Assembly (NCBI GenBank): GCA_938003855.1
Contig: CALKXD010000033.1
Location: 1 to 62,475 of the forward strand
Length of the DNA stretch: 62,475 nucleotides
Source: an uncultured Granulosicoccaceae bacterium
GTDB lineage: Bacteria; Pseudomonadota; Gammaproteobacteria; Granulosicoccales; Granulosicoccaceae
Direction: 5' to 3'
The position numbers and the translations under genes were made by a program. Within the stretch, counting starts at the first letter, position 1, and every line of letters starts with the position of its first letter. Shown piece by piece: positions 30,801 to 40,100 of the stretch. The notes beneath the pieces were generated by a model. The model ran no database searches, was not told the DNA's origin, and saw only the letters and a program-made list of their open reading frames with translations.

Positions 30801-33800
30801 GACGGGTGGTCGAAGCGCTTGCCGCTCAGAAGGTCAATGCTGCCGAACAGATCCCCGATCCAACGCAGATTGTCACGGACATTACACAGGCACAGGCAAA
30901 GGCAGGTACCTGGTTGTGGCCTCTCAAAGAGCTCAGTATCGATGGCCGCTTTATGGCGGTGGTACGCAATGGCATTGAGCCGACCTTGTACGTGAACGGC
31001 ATCGGCATACCGGCGACTCAGATTGGTGAGCGTATTGCCAACCGGCGAGAGAAAGCTCAGGTGGTTGCCTGGTACGGAGTGGAGCTGGACTCCGGAGAAA
31101 ATATTGTCGAGGTCAAAGGCGTTGGCCCGTTTGGCAATGAGCGTGTGCTTGCCACGGGGACATTTAAGCGGCCATCCACCGGGGTTTCTATCAGGCTCAG
31201 TCATGAGCAAACGGCTTTGCAGGCGGATGGCGGTAGATCTATCCTGCCGGTGAAAGTCGAGATTCTGGATAAATTCGGTTACCCGGCGCTGGGCGTCTAT
31301 TTTATTACCCTGGAAAGCAGCGACGGTGGTTTTGTCGAGCAGGATATACAGGACTCTGAGCCGGGTCGTCAGATCAGGGTCAGTGATGGAGTTCGCACGG
31401 TAAACTATATCAGCTCGGATCGTACCGGCGAAGTACTGGTGCGTGCCAGTACCGGTGATTTCTCTGATGAAACAACCCTGCATCAGGTGTCTGAGTCGCG
31501 TTCATTGATTGCAACCGGATTTGTCGAAGCGGGTGCCAGTTTCTCGTTGACAAACTTCGGGGACTTTGCCCCGTCACAGAATTTAGGGGACCTCGACGGC
31601 ACCAGTCGTTTCAACAGCCGTGCTGCCCTTTTTGTCAAAGGCCGTGTCAAAGAAAATTACAACCTTACGCTTTCTTATGACTCCGATAAGGACAGCAAAG
31701 AAGCGTTACTGCGAGACATCAACCCGTCCGTGCATTATCCGATTCATGGCGATGCATCAGTACGGGGCTATGAAGCACAGAGTCGGAGTAAGCTCTATTT
31801 CAAGCTGGAGCGTGATAAGAACAGTCTGATGTGGGGGGATTATCTGACCGATTCCAATGGCGACCACCACGATCTTGCCCGGGCTCGCCGTACCTTCACG
31901 GGCCTGAACACCATTTATGACGACGACAACAATCGCCTGCGTCTGTTTGCGGCAGAGCAGGAGAACCGGCGTATCAACGAGTTGGTGCCGGGTAACGGCA
32001 GTGCCATGTTATATCGATTGAAGTCATTCCCGATCATCCCTAATAGTGAAGTCGTAGAACTGATAACGCAGTCACGTGATAACCCTGGACTGGTCGTGGC
32101 GCAAACACGCCTGAGCCGGTTTGGCGACTACACCATAGATCCTGTCGATGGCTATGTCACATTCTCGTCAGTGATCCCGACACTCGATGATCAGCAGAAC
32201 CCGGTGTTTGTTCGTATCGGCTATGATCTGGAAGACGGTGGCGACAATTACCTGGTGTCCGGCCTGCGATTTGATCGCACGGTGTCAGAGAACCTTAAAT
32301 TCGGTGCCAGTTTTACCAACGATCAACATGACGAAGATGGCAATCGACTGATCGGCGCGTATGCGGCCTATGAGGCCGGCCGGAATACCCGGGTGACCGC
32401 CAGCGTTGCCACGTCTGATTCCGTGCAGAATGTCAGTGGCACGGCAATGCGTTTGTCTGCAGAGCATCAGTGGGGTGGCAAAGCTGAGGCGCGCACCTCT
32501 TTTACCCATGCGCGGGCCGATGCCGGTTTCACCAACAGCGGTGCAGCAGTGGCGGCGGGGCGGTCTGAGACGCGTTTTAATCACAAACAAAAAGTGATGC
32601 GTAATGCCAATCTGACAGTCGACGCCATCCAGAGTGATTCCACAGACAGCAGCGAAGGACGTCGTAGTTTCAGCGCTATGCTGGAAAGCCGCCTGCGTGA
32701 TTGGCTGGTGCGGGCCGGACTGAGGCAAGTGACGCAGGAAGATTTTGCCGGTAAAGACAGCTTTGTGACGTCGTTGCTGGGGGTTAACCGCAAGATATCG
32801 ATTGGCGATAAGGTTGGCAGTATAGACGCCGAGATCGAGCAGGACACCGGTAAAGCGAGCCGGCGTCGGGTAACGGTCGGGGGCAAGCTGCAAGTGCATG
32901 AAAAAGCCCACGTCTACTCTAACTATGAGTTATCCAACAGCCTGCTGACGCTGGGTGGGGTTGGCAATAATCAGGAGTCCGAAACCCTGACCCTTGGTGT
33001 CGAGAGCAAGCTGTTGCCGTCTACCCGGCTGTACTCTGAGTATCGTATGCGAGGCGCGTTTGACAGTCGTGATCATGAAACAGCCAGTGGTATTCGAGCA
33101 GACTATGAGCTAAGCAAGAACCTGAAAGTTACCCCATCGTTTGAATTTGTCAAAACAATCGATGCCACCACGGCCAATGATTCCATCGCCGCGTCAGTCG
33201 CAGTTGTTGATACCCGAAATGCAAACAGTCGCCGCCTGGCCCGCCTTGAGACCCGCCGGACAGATACGTCAGACTATGTGGGACTAAGAGCCAGCTATGC
33301 CGCGCGAATGAATGAAGACTGGACTGCTGTTATTACCGAAAACCTCAGCCGGCAAAGTAACCGCGGTACTGACGATACACTGCGCCATTCTTTTGTAGCC
33401 GGTTTGACCAGACGTCCCAAGCTGAACAATCGCCATCATATGTTGCTGATGTACAACTGGAAAGAAGAGAAAGGTGTGACAGCTGGTAGTGATCGCAGCG
33501 TGCACTTGCTGTCTACTCATCAGAACCTGCAGTTGAACAACCACACCCTGTTAACCGGTCGTCTCGGTGGTAAGCGTCACACCACCCGATTGCAAAATCA
33601 AACCGCAACCAGCTTTACCTTGCTTGCCGATGTGCGGCTGAATTTCGATTTCAACCGACGTGTCAATATTGATTTGCGTGGCGGCATTCTAGCTACCGAC
33701 AGTATGTCCGAGCTGCGCTACTCAGCCGGTGCCGGAATCTACTATCTGTTGAATAAAAACGCACGCATCGGGGTGGGCTACAACCTGGCCGGTTTTCGCG

Positions 33801-33895
33801 ATGAAGATCTTGATGCTGAAGAGTACAACGCTCACGGGTGGCATTTGGGTTTGCAGTACAAGTTTGATGAGGACTCACTTAAATGGCTTCAGTAA
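27842..33895 (+). CDS. Giant surface protein: DUF11/SdrD-B/Big-1-like domains plus C-terminal outer-membrane beta-barrel (2017 aa)
   Basis: Signal peptide about 1-33. Residues ~40-230 resemble the N-terminal domain of the neighbouring DUF11 proteins, and ~660-790 form a DUF11 domain (VEKTALQQSVELGQSVGYQV). Near 810-900 is an SdrD-B/carboxypeptidase-like domain (GKIYVDQNCDGIQNDKEW, then DGLFSVYGLAPGSHVI). An invasin-type Big-1-like domain lies about 1115-1220. From ~1225 the sequence has repeated amphipathic strands with aromatic ends (YPIHGDASVRGYEAQSRSKL, KLYFKLERDKNSLMWGDY), and ~1470-2017 looks like a porin-sized barrel. Likely an outer-membrane anchor, adhesin or export partner for the locus. 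It overlaps the OmpA-like gene by 13 bp. Confidence 0.8.
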   Translation: MQIKHTQSAAALRVISVCLLWCVCSFSTATSAAGEGEPHTLPGTMIENRAELSYINADTGESVSVVSNLSAIAVGHYYNFSVDTDQHIGAESGDVLGFTHRITNTGNTDDSYLLDLLVSGDEDLSDSVAVYHDTNGNGIVDSGEQVITASVMLGPGESIDVVVVGVVPMTARIDSVIRFTLSVESTGSDTEVQSVVDEVIVEAGEQLELFKTSAPACAVHLFAGDQVTHSVSLRNSGSSSADGIHLLVDGIAVVGVVVQHPVAAEMSFQHFQSQEYTSGAMPVVRLAGVAENSWIHVANWRGDVPVVSAGLFFTPQQLPVDASEQFTVVHTVRESTSSTSLITSAASVDFNGDEIIDDKSNNTCQTLSVPNAVTQASLRFLEPAQSLQHTGAVPLFEQSEDFVDAIHYRIQGVGGDSYLPSRDGFYLELALLALQDAAVSLDAAGNRYAIAEVESQVTGDHIQVVMLETATPGLFRSVAPVALSMAQHASGGVCPKLPDAGDIVTPVIADTNDNCVLATGYDDMLQGRFLDSGSGYAIADVALVNPQATVFNSQTLLPVAGAVVSVRLAATDEIASNSVTGEKFQITTGADGLYTLPRLLSGVEYYLHVDPPASHLFPSAATNGVSGNYTVTAQSYGRHGNPVDQLDRTGVFRIEENEIFQPADIPLDSNLSDVLLSVEKTALQQSVELGQSVGYQVTIKNRDDSDLSSVLLEDRPPYGFRYVKGSARIDDVSVVDPVRTASGLLQFDIGTLTPGETLRITYVLRSSAAAIDGDGVNMAVARGVTTENAMAVSPASRTKVALQRHGVLSDRAALFGKIYVDQNCDGIQNDKEWPVGGVKFYLHDGTYTISDADGLFSVYGLAPGSHVIKVDTHSLPQGLELKPLDSHHGVDPESRFVDLMQGDFHRVDFAATCPADDRDRIFAEIKARNQSINGNWLLKEAENFRAGEELQQLDSQSLVRTADGDLSSGVLDGPGDGRDERDGLVSRRVVEALAAQKVNAAEQIPDPTQIVTDITQAQAKAGTWLWPLKELSIDGRFMAVVRNGIEPTLYVNGIGIPATQIGERIANRREKAQVVAWYGVELDSGENIVEVKGVGPFGNERVLATGTFKRPSTGVSIRLSHEQTALQADGGRSILPVKVEILDKFGYPALGVYFITLESSDGGFVEQDIQDSEPGRQIRVSDGVRTVNYISSDRTGEVLVRASTGDFSDETTLHQVSESRSLIATGFVEAGASFSLTNFGDFAPSQNLGDLDGTSRFNSRAALFVKGRVKENYNLTLSYDSDKDSKEALLRDINPSVHYPIHGDASVRGYEAQSRSKLYFKLERDKNSLMWGDYLTDSNGDHHDLARARRTFTGLNTIYDDDNNRLRLFAAEQENRRINELVPGNGSAMLYRLKSFPIIPNSEVVELITQSRDNPGLVVAQTRLSRFGDYTIDPVDGYVTFSSVIPTLDDQQNPVFVRIGYDLEDGGDNYLVSGLRFDRTVSENLKFGASFTNDQHDEDGNRLIGAYAAYEAGRNTRVTASVATSDSVQNVSGTAMRLSAEHQWGGKAEARTSFTHARADAGFTNSGAAVAAGRSETRFNHKQKVMRNANLTVDAIQSDSTDSSEGRRSFSAMLESRLRDWLVRAGLRQVTQEDFAGKDSFVTSLLGVNRKISIGDKVGSIDAEIEQDTGKASRRRVTVGGKLQVHEKAHVYSNYELSNSLLTLGGVGNNQESETLTLGVESKLLPSTRLYSEYRMRGAFDSRDHETASGIRADYELSKNLKVTPSFEFVKTIDATTANDSIAASVAVVDTRNANSRRLARLETRRTDTSDYVGLRASYAARMNEDWTAVITENLSRQSNRGTDDTLRHSFVAGLTRRPKLNNRHHMLLMYNWKEEKGVTAGSDRSVHLLSTHQNLQLNNHTLLTGRLGGKRHTTRLQNQTATSFTLLADVRLNFDFNRRVNIDLRGGILATDSMSELRYSAGAGIYYLLNKNARIGVGYNLAGFRDEDLDAEEYNAHGWHLGLQYKFDEDSLKWLQ

Positions 33896-34521
33896 CGGTG
33901 AATTGCAAATCCTATCGGGTGCGCCGCTGGTGCCGTACGGCGGTGCTGGTGGCCGTTGCCAGCGCGGCACATGGCTGCGCCAGCACCGATGAGCTGTTTG
34001 CACAATACGACGCTGAATTCTGTCCCGCTCCTGTGCCACAGGTTGTTCAGCATCTGGTAAAAGAAAAACCGGGGTTTCGCGACCGGATAGTGGTGAAGGA
34101 AATCGAAGTGCCAGCTGCTGCCGGTAAGTCACTGCCCTGGGAACCGGCAATCTATTTTGAATCTGATTCCGACTCGCTGAGTCGTATTGCGCAGCAGTCG
34201 CTGCGCGGCAATGTTGAACTGCTTCAGGGGTTTGCGAAGTACCGGGTATCGGTACGCGGATTTACCGATGAGCATTCTTCTGCGGCTTACAACGCCAGGC
34301 TAGCCACGCGTCGGATCGACCGGGTGCGAGACTTCCTGCTTGATAACGGTATCGCGGCCGAGAGAGTCATCGGGCGGGCTCATGGCGAGTCTTTTGCACT
34401 GGCACGGCAGGGTTCGCCGATTGCCGACGACATCAACCGCCGTGTAGAGCTCTTGTTACTCGATGAGCACGGCCGTCCGCTGTCGAGTCGACGGCAGTTG
34501 ATACTGGGGCCGACAAAATAA
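33883..34521 (+). CDS. OmpA-family peptidoglycan-binding lipoprotein
   Basis: 212 residues. A signal sequence ends in AAHGC, a plausible lipobox with Cys near 32. The C-terminal half is an OmpA/MotB-type domain: AIYFESDSDSLS, VSVRGFTDEHSSAAYNARLATRR, RVIGRAHGES and DDINRRVELLL, the expected peptidoglycan contact residues. It overlaps the barrel gene by 13 bp and is followed 2 bp later by the next DUF11 gene, so all are translated from one message. Likely role: tying the barrel protein to the cell wall. Confidence 0.87.
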   Translation: MASVTVNCKSYRVRRWCRTAVLVAVASAAHGCASTDELFAQYDAEFCPAPVPQVVQHLVKEKPGFRDRIVVKEIEVPAAAGKSLPWEPAIYFESDSDSLSRIAQQSLRGNVELLQGFAKYRVSVRGFTDEHSSAAYNARLATRRIDRVRDFLLDNGIAAERVIGRAHGESFALARQGSPIADDINRRVELLLLDEHGRPLSSRRQLILGPTK

Positions 34522-34523
34522 CA

Positions 34524-37172
34524 ATGAAGCAGTCCTTGCAACAATCACTGGCGCTGCTGGCAGTGTGGCTAGGCGGCGTTTCCGTCTGGGCGCTGGTTGA
34601 AGCGGCACCGCCAGCCGGTACCATCATTAAAAATCAGGCCAGTGCCAGCTATACCGATAGTACGGGGGTGGTGCGAATCGCCACATCCAACGTGGTCGAA
34701 ACGACTATTCAGCAAGTAGCGGCGATGCAGCTGGATCAAAACCAGAATAAGCCCGCTGCCGCCGGCCAGCAGATCTTTTTCAGCCATACGGTTACCAACA
34801 ACGGTAATGGGGCTGACAGCTTTGTCGTGGTTGCCAGCAACGACAATACCGGTGATGATTTTGATCTTGGTAATTTGCAAATCTATAACGATACCAATCA
34901 GGATGGTCAGCCGGATACCTACAGTCCGGTGGCAGTAAGCCCGCTGCTGGCGTCACAGCAGTCATGGCATTTTGTCGTGGCCGGCAACGTTCCTGCCTCG
35001 ATCACCGCATCGCAGATGTCGGCGGTGACCGTCACTGCGACCAGTCAGATGACAGTAAGTGTTACGGCGACAAACTCTGACACGGTAACGGTTACTGATG
35101 CGGCTGTGATAGAGGTGACCAAAAACCTTTCAAGCACCACTGGCAGTAGTCCGTTCGGGCCGTTTACAGTAACACTCAGTTATAGAAATACCGGTTCTGC
35201 TGCTGCTACTGATGTGACGCTGATCGATGCTCTGCCAGCTGGTATGGTTTATGTCGCGGGTTCTGCACGCTGGAATGAAACCGGAACCACGGTACTGACC
35301 GATGCAAATCCGGCGGACCCGCAAGGTAGCGGGGAGACGCTGCAATATTGTGCTTATGACGTAAGCTGTATCGGTATCGCCGAGGCAAACTACGATACGG
35401 ATAGCGACAGTAGCAATCAGGTCACTGCCATTGTCTCATCGGTGGCTCCGGGTGATCTGGGTCAAGTGACATTTGAGGTGCAGATAGCCACCGACCTCCC
35501 GGTTGGCAATCTGCTGAATACCGCCGAGTTTGAATACTCCAGTACTGTGGCAGTTAGCCCGCGCTATGACAGTAATACGGTGACTTTCCAGGTGTTGCAT
35601 ACCACCGACGTCGTTTTAAACGGGTCGGCGACCGTCGCGACAGAGGGTACTGCAGAGCCATCCGTGATAGCCGCTGCGCCGCAGGGAGTGCCGGTGTCAT
35701 TTGTCAACTATGTCTGGAATACCGGCAACGGCAGCGATACCTTTGATATCAGTCTCGATTCAATAGCGGCGACGTTTCCAGCCGGCAGTCTGTTTCGCGT
35801 GCTGCAGTCTGACGGCATGACGCCATTGATCGACAGCAGTGGTAACGGCATACCTGACACCGGGCCGCTGGCAGCAGACGCCTTCTATAAGGTAGTGGTG
35901 CAGGTGATACCGCCAAGCGATGTCGAGGGCGATAATGGCGGTGCGGGCTACAGCATCACCGCGACTGCCACGGCGGTTAGTAACAGCAGTGCCAGCAACA
36001 CCATGATTAATCGCTTGCTGCTATTGAGTGCCGCGAGTGTCGATATCACCAATGTGGCGCAAGTTTCAGAGCCTGCCGCCACTGGTGTTGGCACGGGCCC
36101 GGAAACCGATGCGGTCACGACGCTGACCGCGTCTCCCGGTACGACACTGACGTTACCGTTGTTTATTAACAATACCGGTGCAACGGCAACCAGCTTTGAT
36201 TTGTCGGTCAGTACACTGGAAGACTTCTCTGAAATAGCATTGCCCGAGGGTTGGCAGGTGGTGTTTAAAGAGAGTGGGGAAGATCCACTGCTGACAAATA
36301 CCGGAGTGATAAATGCGGGCGAGTTTTTTGCTGTTGATGCGCTGATTACTCTGCCGGTGAATTCACCGGCAGCGACCACCAGCTTGTATTTCCGTGCCTG
36401 GTCGCAGGCGACGGGGGCGCTGGATAGCAAACATGATGCAATAGAAGTTGTGGCACTGCAGCAGGTATTGCTCGAGATGAATCAAGCCGGTCAACTCGAC
36501 CCCGGTGGAACTTACACCTACAGCCACTTGATCACCAATACCGGCAACACAGAGATAACGTCAATTGCCCTTGCCACCAATGACAACCAGTCAGCAGCCG
36601 GTTGGGCATCGACAATCTATGAAGATACTGATGCCGATGGTGAGCTTGGGGCGGCAGACGTCGCGATTACCGGCTTAGCAGCCCTTGCGGTCGGTGAAGC
36701 GAAGCAACTGTTTGTCAAAGTCTATGCTCCCAGCAGTGCGGAATTGCTCAGTGTGAATACCACCGGTGTTGTGGCGTCATGGAATTCCGGCGCAGATCAG
36801 GCTGTGGTCAGCGATGTCACCACCGTCACCAGCAGTGAAATTAATATCGTTAAAGAGCAGGCGCCGGACTTTGGCTGTAACGGTGTTCTGGATGCACCCT
36901 ACAGTGTTGCGGGATTTGCCGTCGAACCGGGCAATAACTGCGTGAGCTATCGACTAACCGCTGTCAACGCCGGCCTGGTCACTGTGTACAATGTTGAGGT
37001 TGCAGATGCGACGCCCGCGTTTACCGAATACTTCGGTGCGGCCAGTTGTTCTATGGGGGCCTGCACTGTGGTGGAGCCGTCCCCGGGTGCTCAGGGTAAT
37101 GTTATAGCATCGCTGTCATCACTGGCAGCCGGTGGTTCTCTGGTGCTTGAGTTCAGTGTTCGTGTGGAGTAA
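34524..37172 (+). CDS. Large secreted DUF11-repeat protein (882 aa)
   Basis: Signal peptide about 1-28 (LLAVWLGGVSVWALVEA). The N-terminal domain (GTIIKNQASASYTDSTGVV, then HTVTNNGNGADSFVVVASND) is clearly paralogous to that of the 981-residue protein at 24785. Several DUF11-type domains follow (VTLSYRNTGSAAATDVTLID). The C-terminal domain has Cys pairs (DFGCNGVLD with NNCVSY; SCSMGACTV) and ends LEFSVRVE. Two base pairs separate it from the OmpA-like gene. It is predicted extracellular; its function is unknown. Confidence 0.8.
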   Translation: MKQSLQQSLALLAVWLGGVSVWALVEAAPPAGTIIKNQASASYTDSTGVVRIATSNVVETTIQQVAAMQLDQNQNKPAAAGQQIFFSHTVTNNGNGADSFVVVASNDNTGDDFDLGNLQIYNDTNQDGQPDTYSPVAVSPLLASQQSWHFVVAGNVPASITASQMSAVTVTATSQMTVSVTATNSDTVTVTDAAVIEVTKNLSSTTGSSPFGPFTVTLSYRNTGSAAATDVTLIDALPAGMVYVAGSARWNETGTTVLTDANPADPQGSGETLQYCAYDVSCIGIAEANYDTDSDSSNQVTAIVSSVAPGDLGQVTFEVQIATDLPVGNLLNTAEFEYSSTVAVSPRYDSNTVTFQVLHTTDVVLNGSATVATEGTAEPSVIAAAPQGVPVSFVNYVWNTGNGSDTFDISLDSIAATFPAGSLFRVLQSDGMTPLIDSSGNGIPDTGPLAADAFYKVVVQVIPPSDVEGDNGGAGYSITATATAVSNSSASNTMINRLLLLSAASVDITNVAQVSEPAATGVGTGPETDAVTTLTASPGTTLTLPLFINNTGATATSFDLSVSTLEDFSEIALPEGWQVVFKESGEDPLLTNTGVINAGEFFAVDALITLPVNSPAATTSLYFRAWSQATGALDSKHDAIEVVALQQVLLEMNQAGQLDPGGTYTYSHLITNTGNTEITSIALATNDNQSAAGWASTIYEDTDADGELGAADVAITGLAALAVGEAKQLFVKVYAPSSAELLSVNTTGVVASWNSGADQAVVSDVTTVTSSEINIVKEQAPDFGCNGVLDAPYSVAGFAVEPGNNCVSYRLTAVNAGLVTVYNVEVADATPAFTEYFGAASCSMGACTVVEPSPGAQGNVIASLSSLAAGGSLVLEFSVRVE

Positions 37173-40100
37173 CACACGGCCTCGTGGTAGCGGGGAGCGC
37201 CGCCGCTGTGTCTGTCTGTTCAGGGAACTGGCACGCAGAGGGCTTAATATTGCCTTCATCGGGGTAGCGTTGCTGGTGCTTTGGCCGCTGCAGCAGGCCT
37301 ATGCCGAAGGGTCCTGGCAGATGGGTTTGTTTGAAGGCCCGACACATCGCCAGGTGATGTATGAAACGGCCACCGGCAGTGGCTACAATATTCTGAATGT
37401 TGACATCATCACACCGGGCGAGGTGATTAACACTCATGTGTGCGGGCATACCAGTACGCATAATATTCGGGTTCAGATCTTTGATCCCGGTGGCAGCAGC
37501 GTGTACGACTCCACCGCTGCGGGTAATGTGTCCTGCAGCAGTGATTTTAATACTACCTGGGACCCGGCAGTAACCAATCCGCATCAATACGTAACGACCC
37601 AGGCCGGTACCTACATGATGTACCTGACCAATCTGAACAGTACCTATTTGCATCGTTACGATGTCACGGTCACCAACAGCCTTACCGATATTATCGACCC
37701 GCGCATAGCGGGCGGGCGGTTGTGGTCACTGTACTGGTACTTCAATGCGGGTTCCTACGCGGTCGATTACTCAACCAGTGCTGATCTGTACGTGGTTGCC
37801 GATGGCGGCTTTGTCGGAACCTACTTTGTCTGGCGTCTGGATCTGACCAACTTTGCCGGCTATGTCTATTCGCTGAAAGCCAATGATCTAGGTGTAACCA
37901 GTCCTAATGCCGCCGGTGATGTGGTGGCGGGCATCAGTGTACCGAGAACCAACAATTCCATTCAGGAGAAATTCCCGATCTACCTCGGCTACCCGGCCAA
38001 ATCATTTCCGCCGCCGATCGCGGGTGTCAATATTTCTGATCTGAATTTTGTCGACAGTGAAGGGGTTGATTCAGGGATATCCCCCGGTACGACCAGCACG
38101 GTGCAGGACAGTGGCACGTTTACCTTCGTGACTAACCTCACGACCACCGGTGTCTATGAAATTATTATTGATAACAGCAGCCCCTCGGGTGGCGTGCCGG
38201 ACGGCGTTTATGGGCAGGGTGATATCTTTTTACGTGGAATTGCAGTGCCCGGCACCAATAACGTTGAATGGAACGGCGAGGATAACAACGGGGTGGTTAT
38301 ACCGGATGGGGCTTATACCGCAACGCTGAGTGTCAGGACAGGTGAATTTCATTTTACCGGCTACGATGTGGAAACCAGCGGTGGTGCTGGCAGTGACGGT
38401 ATAAAAATGTATCGTGCGCTGTCCAGCGGCTCTGACCTGCCAACAACATTGTACTGGGATGACCATACCGTGTTAAACAGTAGTAGTGCTGATGCGTTTA
38501 ATCAGGAAGGTATTTTTGATGGCAATCATAACTGGGGGAGTTTTGGCTCTGGCGGTATAGGCAACAATAGCTATATCGATACCTACACCTTTGGTCTGGT
38601 GGTTGAACCTAATCCCATTGGCGTGGCGATTACCGAAAATGACATACCGATTCCTACGGTCACAAAAAGTTTTTCACCGTCGACAGTTACCACTGGTGGC
38701 AGTTCCACCATGCAGATCGAGATCGGCTACAACGGCTCAATTCCATTGTCCGGGATTTCACTGACCGACTACATGCCGCTGGGCATGACGTTGCTGACGC
38801 CCCCTGCGTCAATCACCGTCACCGGCGCTGGTTGCAGCGGCTTTGTGTTTGGCGCCGGTACCGTAGCCGGTGGCGACGAGCTCAGTATCGAGGCGGGCAG
38901 CATTGCTGCCAACAGTACCTGTATCGTCACCGCGGATGTCGTGGCATCGTTGCCTGGTGAATTGGTTAACACCACCTCGGGAGTCAGTAGTAATGAGCTG
39001 GCAACCGGTGTGGTAAGTAACGGGGCTTCATTGACTGTTGTGCCGGGCGCTGCGGGACCTGCGTATGCCTGTGATGGTGCTTTTTATCAGTCTGAAAGCA
39101 CCGCCGGCAGTACCCGTTTGTATCATATTCTGCGGGACGCAGATCCCTATGTGAGACAGGAGTTTGCAACAGTCAGTTACAGTGCAACTTCGGGCTATAC
39201 CTATACCGGGCTTGCTTACAATCCGCTCGATGACTACCTGTACGCCATTGTCGACAGCACCGACGGTGCAGGTGGAAACCCCTTGTCAGGGTCGATTCTA
39301 CGCATTGACAGTAACGGACAGATAGTGAACCTCGGAGTGCCTGAGCGTGGTCCCAATACCATGGACATGCCGGTGATCTCTGATCGCTACGTTGGCGGCA
39401 CCATTGGCGAGAATGGACGCTATGTTGTGGTGACGGATTTATCATCAACCTCGAACACCGGCGCCGCTATCCCGTTTGTTGAGCGTGGCCTGATTCTGGA
39501 TATAGATATCACCAGCAGCACGCCGCAAGTGCTGTTCAATCGAAGGCACGGGCGTGATGTTGGCGATGTGGTCGCTCACCCTGACGGTTTGTATTACAGC
39601 CATAACACCGTCGAAGGTCTGATCACCATCGATAGCACAAATGGCGCTGTGGCGACGATAGGCGGAGGCGTAACTGATGTGCTCAGCGGCCTGATGGCGG
39701 ACCCATGGGGCTCGATCTATGCGCAGAGCGACTCCGGTAGTGTATTGCAGCTGGATCCGGCAACCGGTGCGGGCTCGATTGTCAGTGCGCTGACCATGGC
39801 AGGTACAGCCGATGCCGCATCGTGTGCGTTTGGAGTTGCTGTGCGCAAATCTGCCAGCGTCACAGAAATTACCCCCGGTGCGGACGTCACCTATACGGTG
39901 TCCGTGGTAAACGCAGGTGACAGCGTCGCGTCGTTTGGTTTGTCAGACATACTGGGTGATAGCAGAACCTTTGTCGGTGGTACATTGGTTAATCCGTTCG
40001 GCGGTAGCGCGAATGCCTATGCCAACACCGATACCCTTACAATTTCATCAGCGACCCTGGCGGCCAATAGTAGTGCCGATCTCACCGTATCCGTAAACTA

